From Thermoplasmatales archaeon (GTDB lineage Archaea > Thermoplasmatota > Thermoplasmata > Thermoplasmatales > GCA-001856825), in contig JAJSLL010000016.1 of the NCBI GenBank assembly GCA_026127935.1, positions 1-42,407 on the forward strand: DNA of 42,407 nucleotides. The letters are read 5' to 3'. Under the pieces are notes generated by a model. It did no database searches. It had not been told where the DNA came from and saw only the letters and a program-made list of their open reading frames with translations. Shown here in pieces: positions 23,778 through 31,295 of this stretch. How positions within the stretch are numbered: position 1 is the first letter of the stretch; every line of letters starts with the position of its first letter. A program made the translations under genes and the position numbers.

Positions 23778-26174
23778 TCACATCCTATGGTTTTCGATCA
23801 TGCCTCCGGCTATCATGATATCTGCAGTTGCAATAGCTGCCATTGCCTCGACCACCGGTGGTGCCCGTACCGCGATGCAGGGATCATGCCTCCCTTTTAC
23901 CGAAAATTTCAGGTTCTCAGACTTAGCAAAGTCAATAGTTTTCTGCTCTTTCGCAATGCTGGAGGTCGGCTTTATCGCCACTCGGAAAACTACTGGCATG
24001 CCATTACTGATTCCCCCGAGAATTCCACCTGCGTTGTTTGTTAGGGTGATGACTTCATTTCCGTTCATTGAAACAGGATCGTTGTTTTCACTTCCTCTCA
24101 TCTCCGCTCCTTTAAAACCGGAGCCAAATTCTATGCCTTTTACTGCTGGTATCGCAAAAATTGCTTGAGAGATTGCAGCTTCCAAAGAGTGGAATATGGG
24201 CTCTCCTACTCCTACAGGGAGACCGATTATCCTGCACTCTATTGTTCCACCAAGAGAGTCTCCCTCTCTCCTAGCCAGTTCAATTGAACTTTCCATTTCT
24301 CTGGCTGTCTCAACGTCAGTACACTTCACGGTGCTTTGAAATGAACAATGCTCGATCTCGGCATCGCTTGGATCAGCTCTGATCCAAACCTTTCCAATTT
24401 GGACAATATGAGACATCACTCTTATCCCGTATACCTCAAGAATCTTCTTGGCGACAGCACCCGCAGCAACGAAGCATGCCGTCATCCGTCCCGATAGAAA
24501 TCCACCTCCCCTGTAGTCAAAAACACTACCATACTTTTGCCGTGCTGTGAAGTCAGTGTGGCCTGGCCTGATGAAGTTTCTGTTTTTTTCATAGATATCC
24601 GACTTCACGTCCATGTTTTTGATTTCGAGTCTGATTGTTTTACCCGTGGAGATCCCTTGATCCACACCGCCCAGGATTTCAACGTTGTCTGGTTCCCTTC
24701 TGGGAGTCGTGAGTGAACTCGTGCTTTTCCTCTTACCCAGCTCTGACTGAATCCATTCTCCACTGATTTGAATTCCCTTCGGCACACCATCTAGAAATAA
24801 TCCTATTCTCTTTCCATGGCTCTCTCCATAAACACTCAGCTTGAGATTACTACCAATGGAGTTGCTTATGGTCATGACGTCACCTCCAAGTTTTCGGATG
24901 TGGTCGAAGAATTCCGGATATGACTTTTTGACAGCCGTGGGATTTCTTACCAGAGTCTCACCTCTACCAACCAATCCTCCAATGGAAGCTGCCATTACCA
25001 ATCGGTGATCCTCAAAATCCAATGGATGTTGCGAATTTAGTGCATTGTTCCCCTGAATTTCAAGTGCACCATGCGAGTTGGTGATTCTGCATCCGAATGA
25101 ATTTAGGAGCGTAATTATTGCTGAAATCCTGTCGCTCTCTTTCAGTCGTAGTCTCTCTACCCCTACGATCTTGGTGTTTCCGTTTGAAAGACTTGCAGCA
25201 ATTGATAGGATGGGAACAAGATCTGGAATGTCCTTCCCCTCAATGACGCAACCTGAGAGAAGACTCTTCCTCACTGTGACAGAAGATTCAGTAATTTCTA
25301 TTTTGGCTCCCATTCTCTCAAGGATCTCGACTATCCTCTTGTCCCCCTGTCTTGAGTCTCGTCTCAGATTGGTTACCGTGACTCCAGACTTTCCTCCAGA
25401 GAGTGCCCCGGCGACTAATATGAATGCAGACGAGGAATAATCCCCCTCTACATTGAATTCAGTGCTGTGGTACTTCTGGTTCCCGTTCACCTTGAAACTT
25501 CGCATATCCTCCGATTTCTTGATTTCTATTCCGAATTTTTCAAGTACTTCAATTGTCAGCTCCACATAATCTCTGGACTCTAGATCAGAGGTAATGGAAA
25601 TCTCACTTTCACTTTTAAGCAGGGGAAGTGCAAACAATAGACCCGAAATGAATTGAGAACTGATATCACCCTTCATCTCTATTTTCTTTCCACTTCCTCC
25701 GTTGACTCCTCTTATCCTGAATGGAATCGTTCCTTTGTTTGTGAAAAATTCAATACTCGGACCTAATTTTTCCAGTGCACTCAACAACTCCTTTATTGGT
25801 CTTCCCGAGAGCGACGTTCTACCTGTAAATTTGACATTCGTTCCCAGGGCAGCAACTATGGGTGTAAAGAACCTGAGGGTTGAGCCCGACTCCCGACAGT
25901 TGATTTCCGAAGGAATATCATTTGCATTTCCGCTGATTCCTTTTATCACTATTTTCTCTTCGCTCTTGGTGAGAATCTTTGCACCGATTGTCTCGCATGC
26001 CTCCAGAGTTGCTTCAGTATCATCACATATCAGTGGATTATGGATGATGCTTATTCCATCTGCAAGGGCCGCACATATCAATGCCCTGTGCGTTTGACTC
26101 TTGGAAGGAGATGCAGTGACTTCCCCCTGAAGGATAGAAGGCCTCACTGCAATACTCACCGCATATTCCTTCAT
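23778..26174 (-). CDS. Fused EPSP synthase and chorismate synthase (AroA-AroC)
   Basis: A 798-residue fusion of two consecutive shikimate enzymes. Residues 1-433 are 5-enolpyruvylshikimate-3-phosphate synthase: SPSKSQTHR (22-30), RESGSTLRFF, the SGRP loop, and RLRLKESDR. Residues 434-798 are chorismate synthase: NSIG...VYGESHG, RPGHTDFTARQKYG, DYRGGGFLSGRMTA, NAGGILGG, and GRHDPCIAVRAPPVVEAMA. There is no linker: LGGDV is followed at once by the Met where AroC would begin. That Met (24875-24873) has a perfect GGAGGTGA (24887-24880) in front, so free AroC could also be made. The gene start overlaps the AroE-AroK stop (ATGA). Chorismate synthase needs reduced FMN. No stop or frameshift interrupts the frame. 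Confidence 0.93.
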   Translation of the reverse strand: MKEYAVSIAVRPSILQGEVTASPSKSQTHRALICAALADGISIIHNPLICDDTEATLEACETIGAKILTKSEEKIVIKGISGNANDIPSEINCRESGSTLRFFTPIVAALGTNVKFTGRTSLSGRPIKELLSALEKLGPSIEFFTNKGTIPFRIRGVNGGSGKKIEMKGDISSQFISGLLFALPLLKSESEISITSDLESRDYVELTIEVLEKFGIEIKKSEDMRSFKVNGNQKYHSTEFNVEGDYSSSAFILVAGALSGGKSGVTVTNLRRDSRQGDKRIVEILERMGAKIEITESSVTVRKSLLSGCVIEGKDIPDLVPILSIAASLSNGNTKIVGVERLRLKESDRISAIITLLNSFGCRITNSHGALEIQGNNALNSQHPLDFEDHRLVMAASIGGLVGRGETLVRNPTAVKKSYPEFFDHIRKLGGDVMTISNSIGSNLKLSVYGESHGKRIGLFLDGVPKGIQISGEWIQSELGKRKSTSSLTTPRREPDNVEILGGVDQGISTGKTIRLEIKNMDVKSDIYEKNRNFIRPGHTDFTARQKYGSVFDYRGGGFLSGRMTACFVAAGAVAKKILEVYGIRVMSHIVQIGKVWIRADPSDAEIEHCSFQSTVKCTDVETAREMESSIELARREGDSLGGTIECRIIGLPVGVGEPIFHSLEAAISQAIFAIPAVKGIEFGSGFKGAEMRGSENNDPVSMNGNEVITLTNNAGGILGGISNGMPVVFRVAIKPTSSIAKEQKTIDFAKSENLKFSVKGRHDPCIAVRAPPVVEAMAAIATADIMIAGGMIENHRM
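24880..24887 (-). promoter_or_regulatory. Internal ribosome binding site at the AroA/AroC junction
   Basis: On the minus strand GGAGGTGA, the full complement of the archaeal 16S rRNA 3' end, sits four bases before an in-frame ATG (24875-24873) that is exactly the first residue of the chorismate synthase domain. It points to independent internal initiation or to a recent fusion of two overlapping genes. Confidence 0.6.
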
Positions 26175-27475
26175 TCCAACACTTCCACTTTCTGTATGAC
26201 TTCCTCTGCAACCGTTTCTATGCTCTTGTCGTCAGTCACAATCTCAATGTCTCTTGCAAGAAGGTAGTATGGAGCCCTGCGCTCCATTTCGTTCAAAAGT
26301 TTAACTTTGTCAATTCCACCATTCTCTCCTTCCAGCAAAGGTCGAGAATATTCAGATTTGACTCTAGAATAGATTGTGTTCTCATTTGCCGTTAGAAGAA
26401 TGATAAATCCATGTTCCTTCATCTCCGAAACGTTTTCAAAATTGAGTACAGAACCGCCTCCAAGAGATACGACCAACCCGGATTCTCTGCAGGACTTTTC
26501 TATTTCGTCTCTCTCGATTCTTCGAAACTCTGGCTCTCCTAAGTTCTTAAAGATCCAATTTATTGGGAGTCCTGTTTGAGTTGAAATCTCGAGATCTGTG
26601 TCGACAAATTTCCTTTTAAGAATCTTCGCAACCTTCGCCCCTACGGTACTCTTACCTGTTCCCATGAACCCAACGAAGTAGATGTTTCTCCATTTACTGT
26701 CTCTGTTCTTTTTGATACCATCATTGGCTGCCTTAAACATAACCTCTCTGTTCGGTTCGACGCCCGTCCAGAGTTTGAACGAGTTTGCTCCTTGGTTGAC
26801 GAGCATTTTCAGACCATCAACCGTTCTGCATCCCATCTCCTTTGCATTGCTTATCAGGTCAGTAACCCCGTTTCGATATACTGCGTCGAAAATAATCATC
26901 TTCTTCCTTAACAGTCTCTTGGGAACTGGAGTAAGCCCCTTAGTCATTCCTAGTGGCGTGCAGTTGCATATTAGATCCGCATCGTCTATTAAGGCCGCAA
27001 GTTTATCTTCGACCATTTCTGTTCTGCCGAGAATCAGTGTTTTCATACCTTGTTTCCCTAATCCGTATGACAATGCCCTTCCTGCACCCCCCTTCCCGAG
27101 AATTACTGCTTTCTTGCCTTTCAAGTCGTTGATCACACTGAGCACCGCTTCTACGCCTCCCAAAATGTCCGTGTTGTAGCCGATCAGTTTGCCATTTTCA
27201 TTGACTATTGTGTTGACGGCCCTGACTTCGCGAGCAGGAGTGTCGATCCTGTCAATGAATTTGATCACCTCCTCCTTGAACGGCATTGTGACGTTGATTC
27301 CCCTCACATTTAGCGCTCTCAAGGCAGAAATCGAGTTCTCCAACTCTCCGTCTTTAACAAGCATTGTCGTGTAAATTCCATTGATGCCTAGATCTTTGAA
27401 AGCTGCATTGTGCATGGCTGGTGAAACAGAGTGATCTACTGGATTGCCTAAGAGACAGAACAGATCCTTGTTCAC
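26171..27475 (-). CDS. Fused shikimate dehydrogenase and shikimate kinase (AroE-AroK)
   Basis: A 434-residue fusion. Residues 1-255 are shikimate dehydrogenase: GNPVDHSVSPAMHN (10-23), NVTMPFKEEV with the catalytic K67, YNTDILG with D103, GKGGAGRA (127-133) for NADP, and NCTPLGM. After a short basic linker, residues 262-434 are shikimate kinase of the bacterial P-loop (NMP-kinase-like) type: GFMGTGKST (269-277), DTD (292-294), EPEFRRIE, and LGGGS (338-342). Most archaea use an unrelated GHMP-type shikimate kinase, so this half is notable. The start is GTG at 27475, overlapping the aroD stop (GTGA). Unlike the AroA-AroC gene, no ribosome site or ATG marks the internal boundary. Confidence 0.92.
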   Translation of the reverse strand: MNKDLFCLLGNPVDHSVSPAMHNAAFKDLGINGIYTTMLVKDGELENSISALRALNVRGINVTMPFKEEVIKFIDRIDTPAREVRAVNTIVNENGKLIGYNTDILGGVEAVLSVINDLKGKKAVILGKGGAGRALSYGLGKQGMKTLILGRTEMVEDKLAALIDDADLICNCTPLGMTKGLTPVPKRLLRKKMIIFDAVYRNGVTDLISNAKEMGCRTVDGLKMLVNQGANSFKLWTGVEPNREVMFKAANDGIKKNRDSKWRNIYFVGFMGTGKSTVGAKVAKILKRKFVDTDLEISTQTGLPINWIFKNLGEPEFRRIERDEIEKSCRESGLVVSLGGGSVLNFENVSEMKEHGFIILLTANENTIYSRVKSEYSRPLLEGENGGIDKVKLLNEMERRAPYYLLARDIEIVTDDKSIETVAEEVIQKVEVLE

Positions 27476-28131
27476 GTTAATGCACCTATCATTTCCAGGG
27501 TCTTGCCGAAATCCATCTGACCTTCAGCAGTTTCCTCTCCATCTGACAAGGAGGCAAAAGTGAAAGGAGCTCCAAGGACGGGAGCAACCACTCGAGTTAT
27601 TTGACCCAACTTCCCCATGCCTATCACAATGAGGCCACTTTGATGCCCAAGGAGTCCCAATAGTCTGGCACTATCCGATAGACTGTTCGCCTTGCATGCT
27701 ATCTTTATTATGTCCCCTCCGTATCTTCTTGCCTTCTCAACGACCTTGTTCAGCGCGCTGTCAGAAGGGGTCTCTTCGTAGTTGTGATAAGATACTATGA
27801 CCTTGCAACCCTTTTCCCGTGCCTTATTGACAATCAATTCCCTGTACCACTTGCTTGATTCTATCTCGACATCGACATAAGAGGCCCCGGCATCGATAGC
27901 TTCTGTCAATAATTCGGCTCTACTCTTTTCTGTCATGTTTCCTGGCCTGCAGGTCGCTATCAGCTGAAGACTGAGTGAAAATATTTCTCTGACCTCCTCC
28001 CTCTTGAGCTTCATTCCGTCAAGTCTGATCTCTGCGAGTTTGAACATTCTGAGTTTTATGATTGCTTCAGAAGCCGATAAGGCTTTGAGACTTACACAAA
28101 CATTGGGGAGAGCGCTACTCTTCAAGTGCAT
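27472..28131 (-). CDS. aroD: 3-dehydroquinate dehydratase, type I
   Basis: A 219-residue type I dehydroquinase, which dehydrates 3-dehydroquinate to 3-dehydroshikimate through a Schiff base. The catalytic His is H116 in VSYHNYEETP and the Schiff-base lysine is K143 in GGDIIKIACKA; their 27-residue spacing equals that of the enteric enzyme. Other marks are LAEIRLDGM near the N-terminus and GAPFTFASL near the C-terminus. The ATG at 28131 overlaps the aroB 3' end by ten bases and has a G-rich ribosome site (GAGGGGG) before it. The protein is the normal length for archaeal AroD. Confidence 0.92.
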   Translation of the reverse strand: MHLKSSALPNVCVSLKALSASEAIIKLRMFKLAEIRLDGMKLKREEVREIFSLSLQLIATCRPGNMTEKSRAELLTEAIDAGASYVDVEIESSKWYRELIVNKAREKGCKVIVSYHNYEETPSDSALNKVVEKARRYGGDIIKIACKANSLSDSARLLGLLGHQSGLIVIGMGKLGQITRVVAPVLGAPFTFASLSDGEETAEGQMDFGKTLEMIGALT

Positions 28132-29153
28132 ACCCCCTCTATTGATTTCCTTAGGTCCTCTTTTTGAATCCTGACGATGGCAGAGTTCCCGATTCCGTTG
28201 AGGAGGATCATGTTGACCAAATCACCTGCACTCTTTTTGTCAGATGACATGGCACCAAAGACTTCTTCTACATCTGCGTCAATTCTTGTTGGCAGTCCGA
28301 TTCTCTTAAGGAGTTCCTCTATCCTGTCGAGTTCGTCCCTTCCTAGCAATCCCTTTGCATTCGAAAGTCTGGACGCAGCAACCATCCCTACGCTCACGGC
28401 ATATCCGTGGGGTATTCCCGTGACTTTTTCAATTGCATGACCCAGTGTGTGTCCGAAATTTAACTTCATCCTTTCGCCCTTTTCCATTTCGTCCTGTCGC
28501 ACAATATTCATCTTCACGGCTATCGCGGAGGAGACCGCGTGTTCAAGTCTCGACTCGTTCAAATCTAGGATTTCCTCGCAATTGGTTTCCACATATTCAA
28601 ACAAGTTCTTATCAGAGATGGCACCACACTTGACAACTTCAGCCATTCCGGAAATTATCTGTTCCCTTGGAAGTGTATTCAAGAATTTGAAATCTATCAA
28701 ACAGAATTCCGGTTGCTTAATTATACCGATCATATTCTTCAGACCATGGAGATTAACTCCATTCTTTCCTCCTAGACTGGCATCTACCTGGGAAAGCAGA
28801 GTGGTTGGCACAAATCCAAACCTAATTCCTCGCATATATGTCGAGGCGGCGAAACCAGTTACGTCGGTGACAAGTCCCCCGCCCAAACCCACCACATACG
28901 ATGTCCTGTCCACCTTATGTTCAAGAAAATATTCATAAATTTCTTCAACGGTACGGAGTGTCTTGGAACTTTCTCCGGTACCGATTTTTATGAAGCGAAA
29001 ATCAGCAAGTTGATCTTTGTACAGATCCCCAACTATTTCATCAGTAACCACGACAAAATTATCCTTGCTTACCAGTTCCGGGAGTCTGTTAAAGGAATTT
29101 CCTATCAATATCCTAGAGTCACCAATTGTAGCTGTCAGACCCGGGAAGCTCAT
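28122..29153 (-). CDS. aroB: 3-dehydroquinate synthase
   Basis: A 343-residue classical NAD- and metal-dependent dehydroquinate synthase, the second step of the pathway. [13 protein letters not shown] (89-101) binds NAD. The metal ligands are expected at E172 (SGMAEVVK), H235 (NFGHTLGHA) and H249 (GIPHGYAV), all present. [21 protein letters not shown] is the substrate-site segment. This is the bacterial/eukaryotic form that uses DAHP, not the archaeal AroB-prime used in the aspartate-semialdehyde route. Its ATG overlaps the aroF TGA (ATGA), so the two are translationally coupled. Confidence 0.93.
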   Translation of the reverse strand: MSFPGLTATIGDSRILIGNSFNRLPELVSKDNFVVVTDEIVGDLYKDQLADFRFIKIGTGESSKTLRTVEEIYEYFLEHKVDRTSYVVGLGGGLVTDVTGFAASTYMRGIRFGFVPTTLLSQVDASLGGKNGVNLHGLKNMIGIIKQPEFCLIDFKFLNTLPREQIISGMAEVVKCGAISDKNLFEYVETNCEEILDLNESRLEHAVSSAIAVKMNIVRQDEMEKGERMKLNFGHTLGHAIEKVTGIPHGYAVSVGMVAASRLSNAKGLLGRDELDRIEELLKRIGLPTRIDADVEEVFGAMSSDKKSAGDLVNMILLNGIGNSAIVRIQKEDLRKSIEGVCT

Positions 29154-29974
29154 TTCAAATTCTCCATCGAATCCCTCAACATTCTTGTCTTCCTCACAAG
29201 CTCCGCAAACTGTGTCGGTATCAATGCCTGATCCTTGTCACTGAGGGCTACAGAAGGATCTCTGTGTACTTCTATGATCAGCCCGTCTGCACCTGATGCT
29301 ACTGAAGCCAGGCTCATAGGTTCAATCAAACTGACCTTGCCTGTTCCGTGCGATGGGTCAACAATGACGGGAAGGTGAGTCAGTTCTTTCAAGGCAGGTA
29401 CTGCACTCAGATCTAGAGTGTTTCTGGTGTATGTCTCAAACGTTCTTATACCTCTTTCGCAGAGGATCACATTTGGATTTCCTTCGTTGAGAATATACTC
29501 TGCACTGCTAAGCCATTCCTCTATTGTTGAGTTCATTCCCCTCTTAAGGAGGATCGGTTTGTTGACTTTCCCAACCTCCTTGAGAAGGGAAAAATTTTGC
29601 ATGTTCCTTGCTCCGATCTGCAGGACATCAATGTATTCGCTTGCCCACCCTACGTCCCGGGTGTCCATAACTTCAGTCACTATTGGGAGACCCGTTTCGT
29701 CTTTTGCCTTTTCCAGAAGCTTCAGTCCTTTTAACCCCAACCCCTGGAAAGAGTATGGAGAAGTCCTCGGCTTGAACGCCCCACCTCTAAGCATGTCCGC
29801 CCCTGCTTCCTTTACCTTTCTTGCCGTGTCGAGGAGTTGTTCTTCACTCTCAACACTACATGGACCTCCAATCACAACGAAGTCCTTTCCAATGCTCGAC
29901 TTTCCAACTCTCACGAAGGTCCTTTCCGGACCATTCAGAGACGCCAATTTTACATTCTTGTATACATTGTTCAT
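29150..29974 (-). CDS. aroF: DAHP synthase, type I-beta, catalytic domain only
   Basis: A 274-residue 3-deoxy-D-arabino-heptulosonate-7-phosphate synthase that condenses erythrose-4-phosphate with PEP. Visible are [73 protein letters not shown] and EVHRDP, the metal and phosphate ligands of the I-beta class. There is no N-terminal ferredoxin-like or C-terminal chorismate-mutase regulatory domain, so it is likely not feedback-sensitive by itself. I chose the ATG at 29974; a TTG at 29983 overlapping the preceding small ORF is possible. It opens the pathway and heads the coupled aro genes. Confidence 0.9.
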   Translation of the reverse strand: MNNVYKNVKLASLNGPERTFVRVGKSSIGKDFVVIGGPCSVESEEQLLDTARKVKEAGADMLRGGAFKPRTSPYSFQGLGLKGLKLLEKAKDETGLPIVTEVMDTRDVGWASEYIDVLQIGARNMQNFSLLKEVGKVNKPILLKRGMNSTIEEWLSSAEYILNEGNPNVILCERGIRTFETYTRNTLDLSAVPALKELTHLPVIVDPSHGTGKVSLIEPMSLASVASGADGLIIEVHRDPSVALSDKDQALIPTQFAELVRKTRMLRDSMENLK

Positions 29975-29979
29975 TTCAC

Positions 29980-30210
29980 TCAAAGCTCCCTAACTTGAAA
30001 ATTCAATTTCCTTATCTCAGTCAAAAACAGCTGACTGGATTCAATTTCAGTTCCTTTGCATCGACGGATAAAATTATCTGACCCAGATTCGACTTCCGGT
30101 TTGTAACGGTTGGAGAGAGGCTCCCCGACTTGGTCCCTATTTCGAGTAACCCTCCTACAAAAAACGCGAAATGCGAAACGGACTCTAGTTATGAATATCT
30201 CAAAATTCAT
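29980..30210 (-). CDS. Small Phe-rich ORF upstream of aroF
   Basis: A 76-residue ORF whose stop (TGA, 29982-29980) lies five bases before the aroF ATG. The ATG at 30210 is preceded at seven bases by GTGAGGTG, a good ribosome site; a GTG at 30225 is an alternative but would include that site. The N-terminus, [17 protein letters not shown], has five Phe in 17 residues; the rest is basic and polar. I recognise no family. It may be a small protein of the operon, or a translated leader that couples aroF expression to charged tRNA-Phe. That idea is inference. Confidence 0.45.
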   Translation of the reverse strand: MNFEIFITRVRFAFRVFCRRVTRNRDQVGEPLSNRYKPEVESGSDNFIRRCKGTEIESSQLFLTEIRKLNFQVREL

Positions 30211-30225
30211 AAAAATACACCTCAC

Positions 30226-30507
30226 AGTCTGAGAGAGCTACCAGTAACTAAATGCTGAAAAAAGGCACGGAATAGTCAAAATCCGTAAGTTGCTCTCTTC
30301 CATGGGTACCGAATTGTATATAGGGGAAATACTTAAGCATTGCTGAACGTCCAAGCGAGTCTGTTCTCAGTTAATCCAACAAATGTTGAAATGTCCACGG
30401 AAATCTTGCAAATAATTTGGAGGGACCCGGATATCCATAGAAAAATTGTCCGTAGGTGCCCAAATTTCTAATCTAGGAAATTTAAATAACGCATTGCACA
30501 TCACTTT
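30226..30507. other. Divergent promoter region of the aro operon and a zinc-ribbon gene
   Basis: AGAGAGC (about 30231-30237) and GCTCTCT (about 30292-30298) can pair around an inner stem ACGGA/TCCGT. TATATA near 30316 reads as a TATA box in both directions; leftward it would start a transcript near 30290, giving aroF a leader of over 300 nt that contains these stems and the small ORF. AATTTAAATAA at about 30478-30488 is the rightward TATA box of the gene at 30508. Confidence 0.4.
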
Positions 30508-30882
30508 ATGTTGACACATCAATCCAGCGGTCCCGCTACAATACCGAAAAGGATGTTTCCGAAAATTCAAAGATATTACATGTTTGGAATGATCATTATG
30601 CTCTTTGGTCTAATACTGACAGTTTTAGGAACAGAGTTAGTAGGCCTAATTTTCATAATCGTTGGTTTCGTGATAGGCATATTGAGTAGAATTTTCCGGA
30701 AGCCGCCACCATCAATCAGTAATCAACAGGACCCGGTCAAGAAAGTTGCACAACCTCTTCCCAATTCCAAACAAAGAGAGCCTTCCAAAGACCTAGCAAT
30801 TATGATTCGCTGTTTGCATTGTGGAACTATGTTCGATGAAACTTATATCAAGTGCCCGAACTGCGGTGCTGGACACAATTGA
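30508..30882 (+). CDS. Two-helix membrane protein with a C-terminal zinc ribbon
   Basis: A 124-residue protein: two adjacent membrane helices (about 24-62: MFGMIIMLFGLILTVLG and LIFIIVGFVIGIL), a basic/proline linker, and a C-terminal zinc ribbon with paired CxxC motifs (RCLHCG and KCPNCG). The topology probably puts the ribbon in the cytoplasm. Function unknown; small membrane zinc-ribbon proteins are common in Thermoplasmatales. A leaderless start is supported by AATTTAAATAA about 24 nt upstream of the ATG. Confidence 0.7.
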   Translation: MLTHQSSGPATIPKRMFPKIQRYYMFGMIIMLFGLILTVLGTELVGLIFIIVGFVIGILSRIFRKPPPSISNQQDPVKKVAQPLPNSKQREPSKDLAIMIRCLHCGTMFDETYIKCPNCGAGHN

Positions 30883-31167
30883 CTAACACTAGTACGTTTA
30901 GGAGTTTGGAGTCTAGTATCCAATAACTGGATTGTGTGTAGTTATAACAAAGGATTCACAAAAAAGAGTTAATAAATTGATTAGTGTTAAAAGAATGAAT
31001 CAACAGCCGTTTTGCATTAGACCCGAAATTTATCATAATTGTCCTGTGATGGAATAATTCTCTACGCCATGATAAAATCAGAAATGATCTGCATTGTCGA
31101 TTTTACCCCCTCATCGTCTTTCACTACGACAGTGCAAAATAAGGTCACTTTAATTCTATTTATAGAA
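30883..31167. other. Intergenic region before tRNA-Arg
   Basis: AT-rich. It contains a small hairpin TCCA/TGGA near 30918-30930 and a TATA-like GTTAATAAAT (about 30968-30978) that precedes a 20-codon ORF at 30995. The ORF is too short to support. Nothing else is seen. Confidence 0.35.
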
Positions 31168-31241
31168 CGGGCTTGTCGGGATTTGGACCCGAATTAGGAG
31201 CTCCGGAGGCTCCTGTGCTATCCAGGTTACACTACAAGCCC
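31168..31241 (-). tRNA. tRNA-Arg (CCG)
   Basis: On the minus strand: acceptor GGGCTTG/CAAGCCC, D-arm closed by GTG/CAC, anticodon stem GGAGC/GCTCC with loop CTCCGGA (anticodon CCG), T-stem TCGGG/CCCGA with loop TCCAAAT, and discriminator G. No encoded CCA and no intron. Confidence 0.93.
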
Positions 31242-31295
31242 TTGCTGTAATTGCGTAAAAACCTTTAGGATTAAAAAGATAGGGTTGGGATTTCA

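Noticed and set aside
25078-28938. Long plus-strand ORFs (up to 190 codons) opposite the aro operon
   Set aside because: The minus-strand frames carry complete catalytic motifs of known enzymes; the opposite frames have no family similarity and low-complexity composition.
29418-29993. 191-codon plus-strand ORF opposite aroF
   Set aside because: It is the antisense shadow of a clear DAHP synthase and has no promoter or ribosome site.
30995-31057. 20-codon ORF after a TATA-like box
   Set aside because: Too short and not conserved in any way that can be seen; kept only as a note in the intergenic entry.
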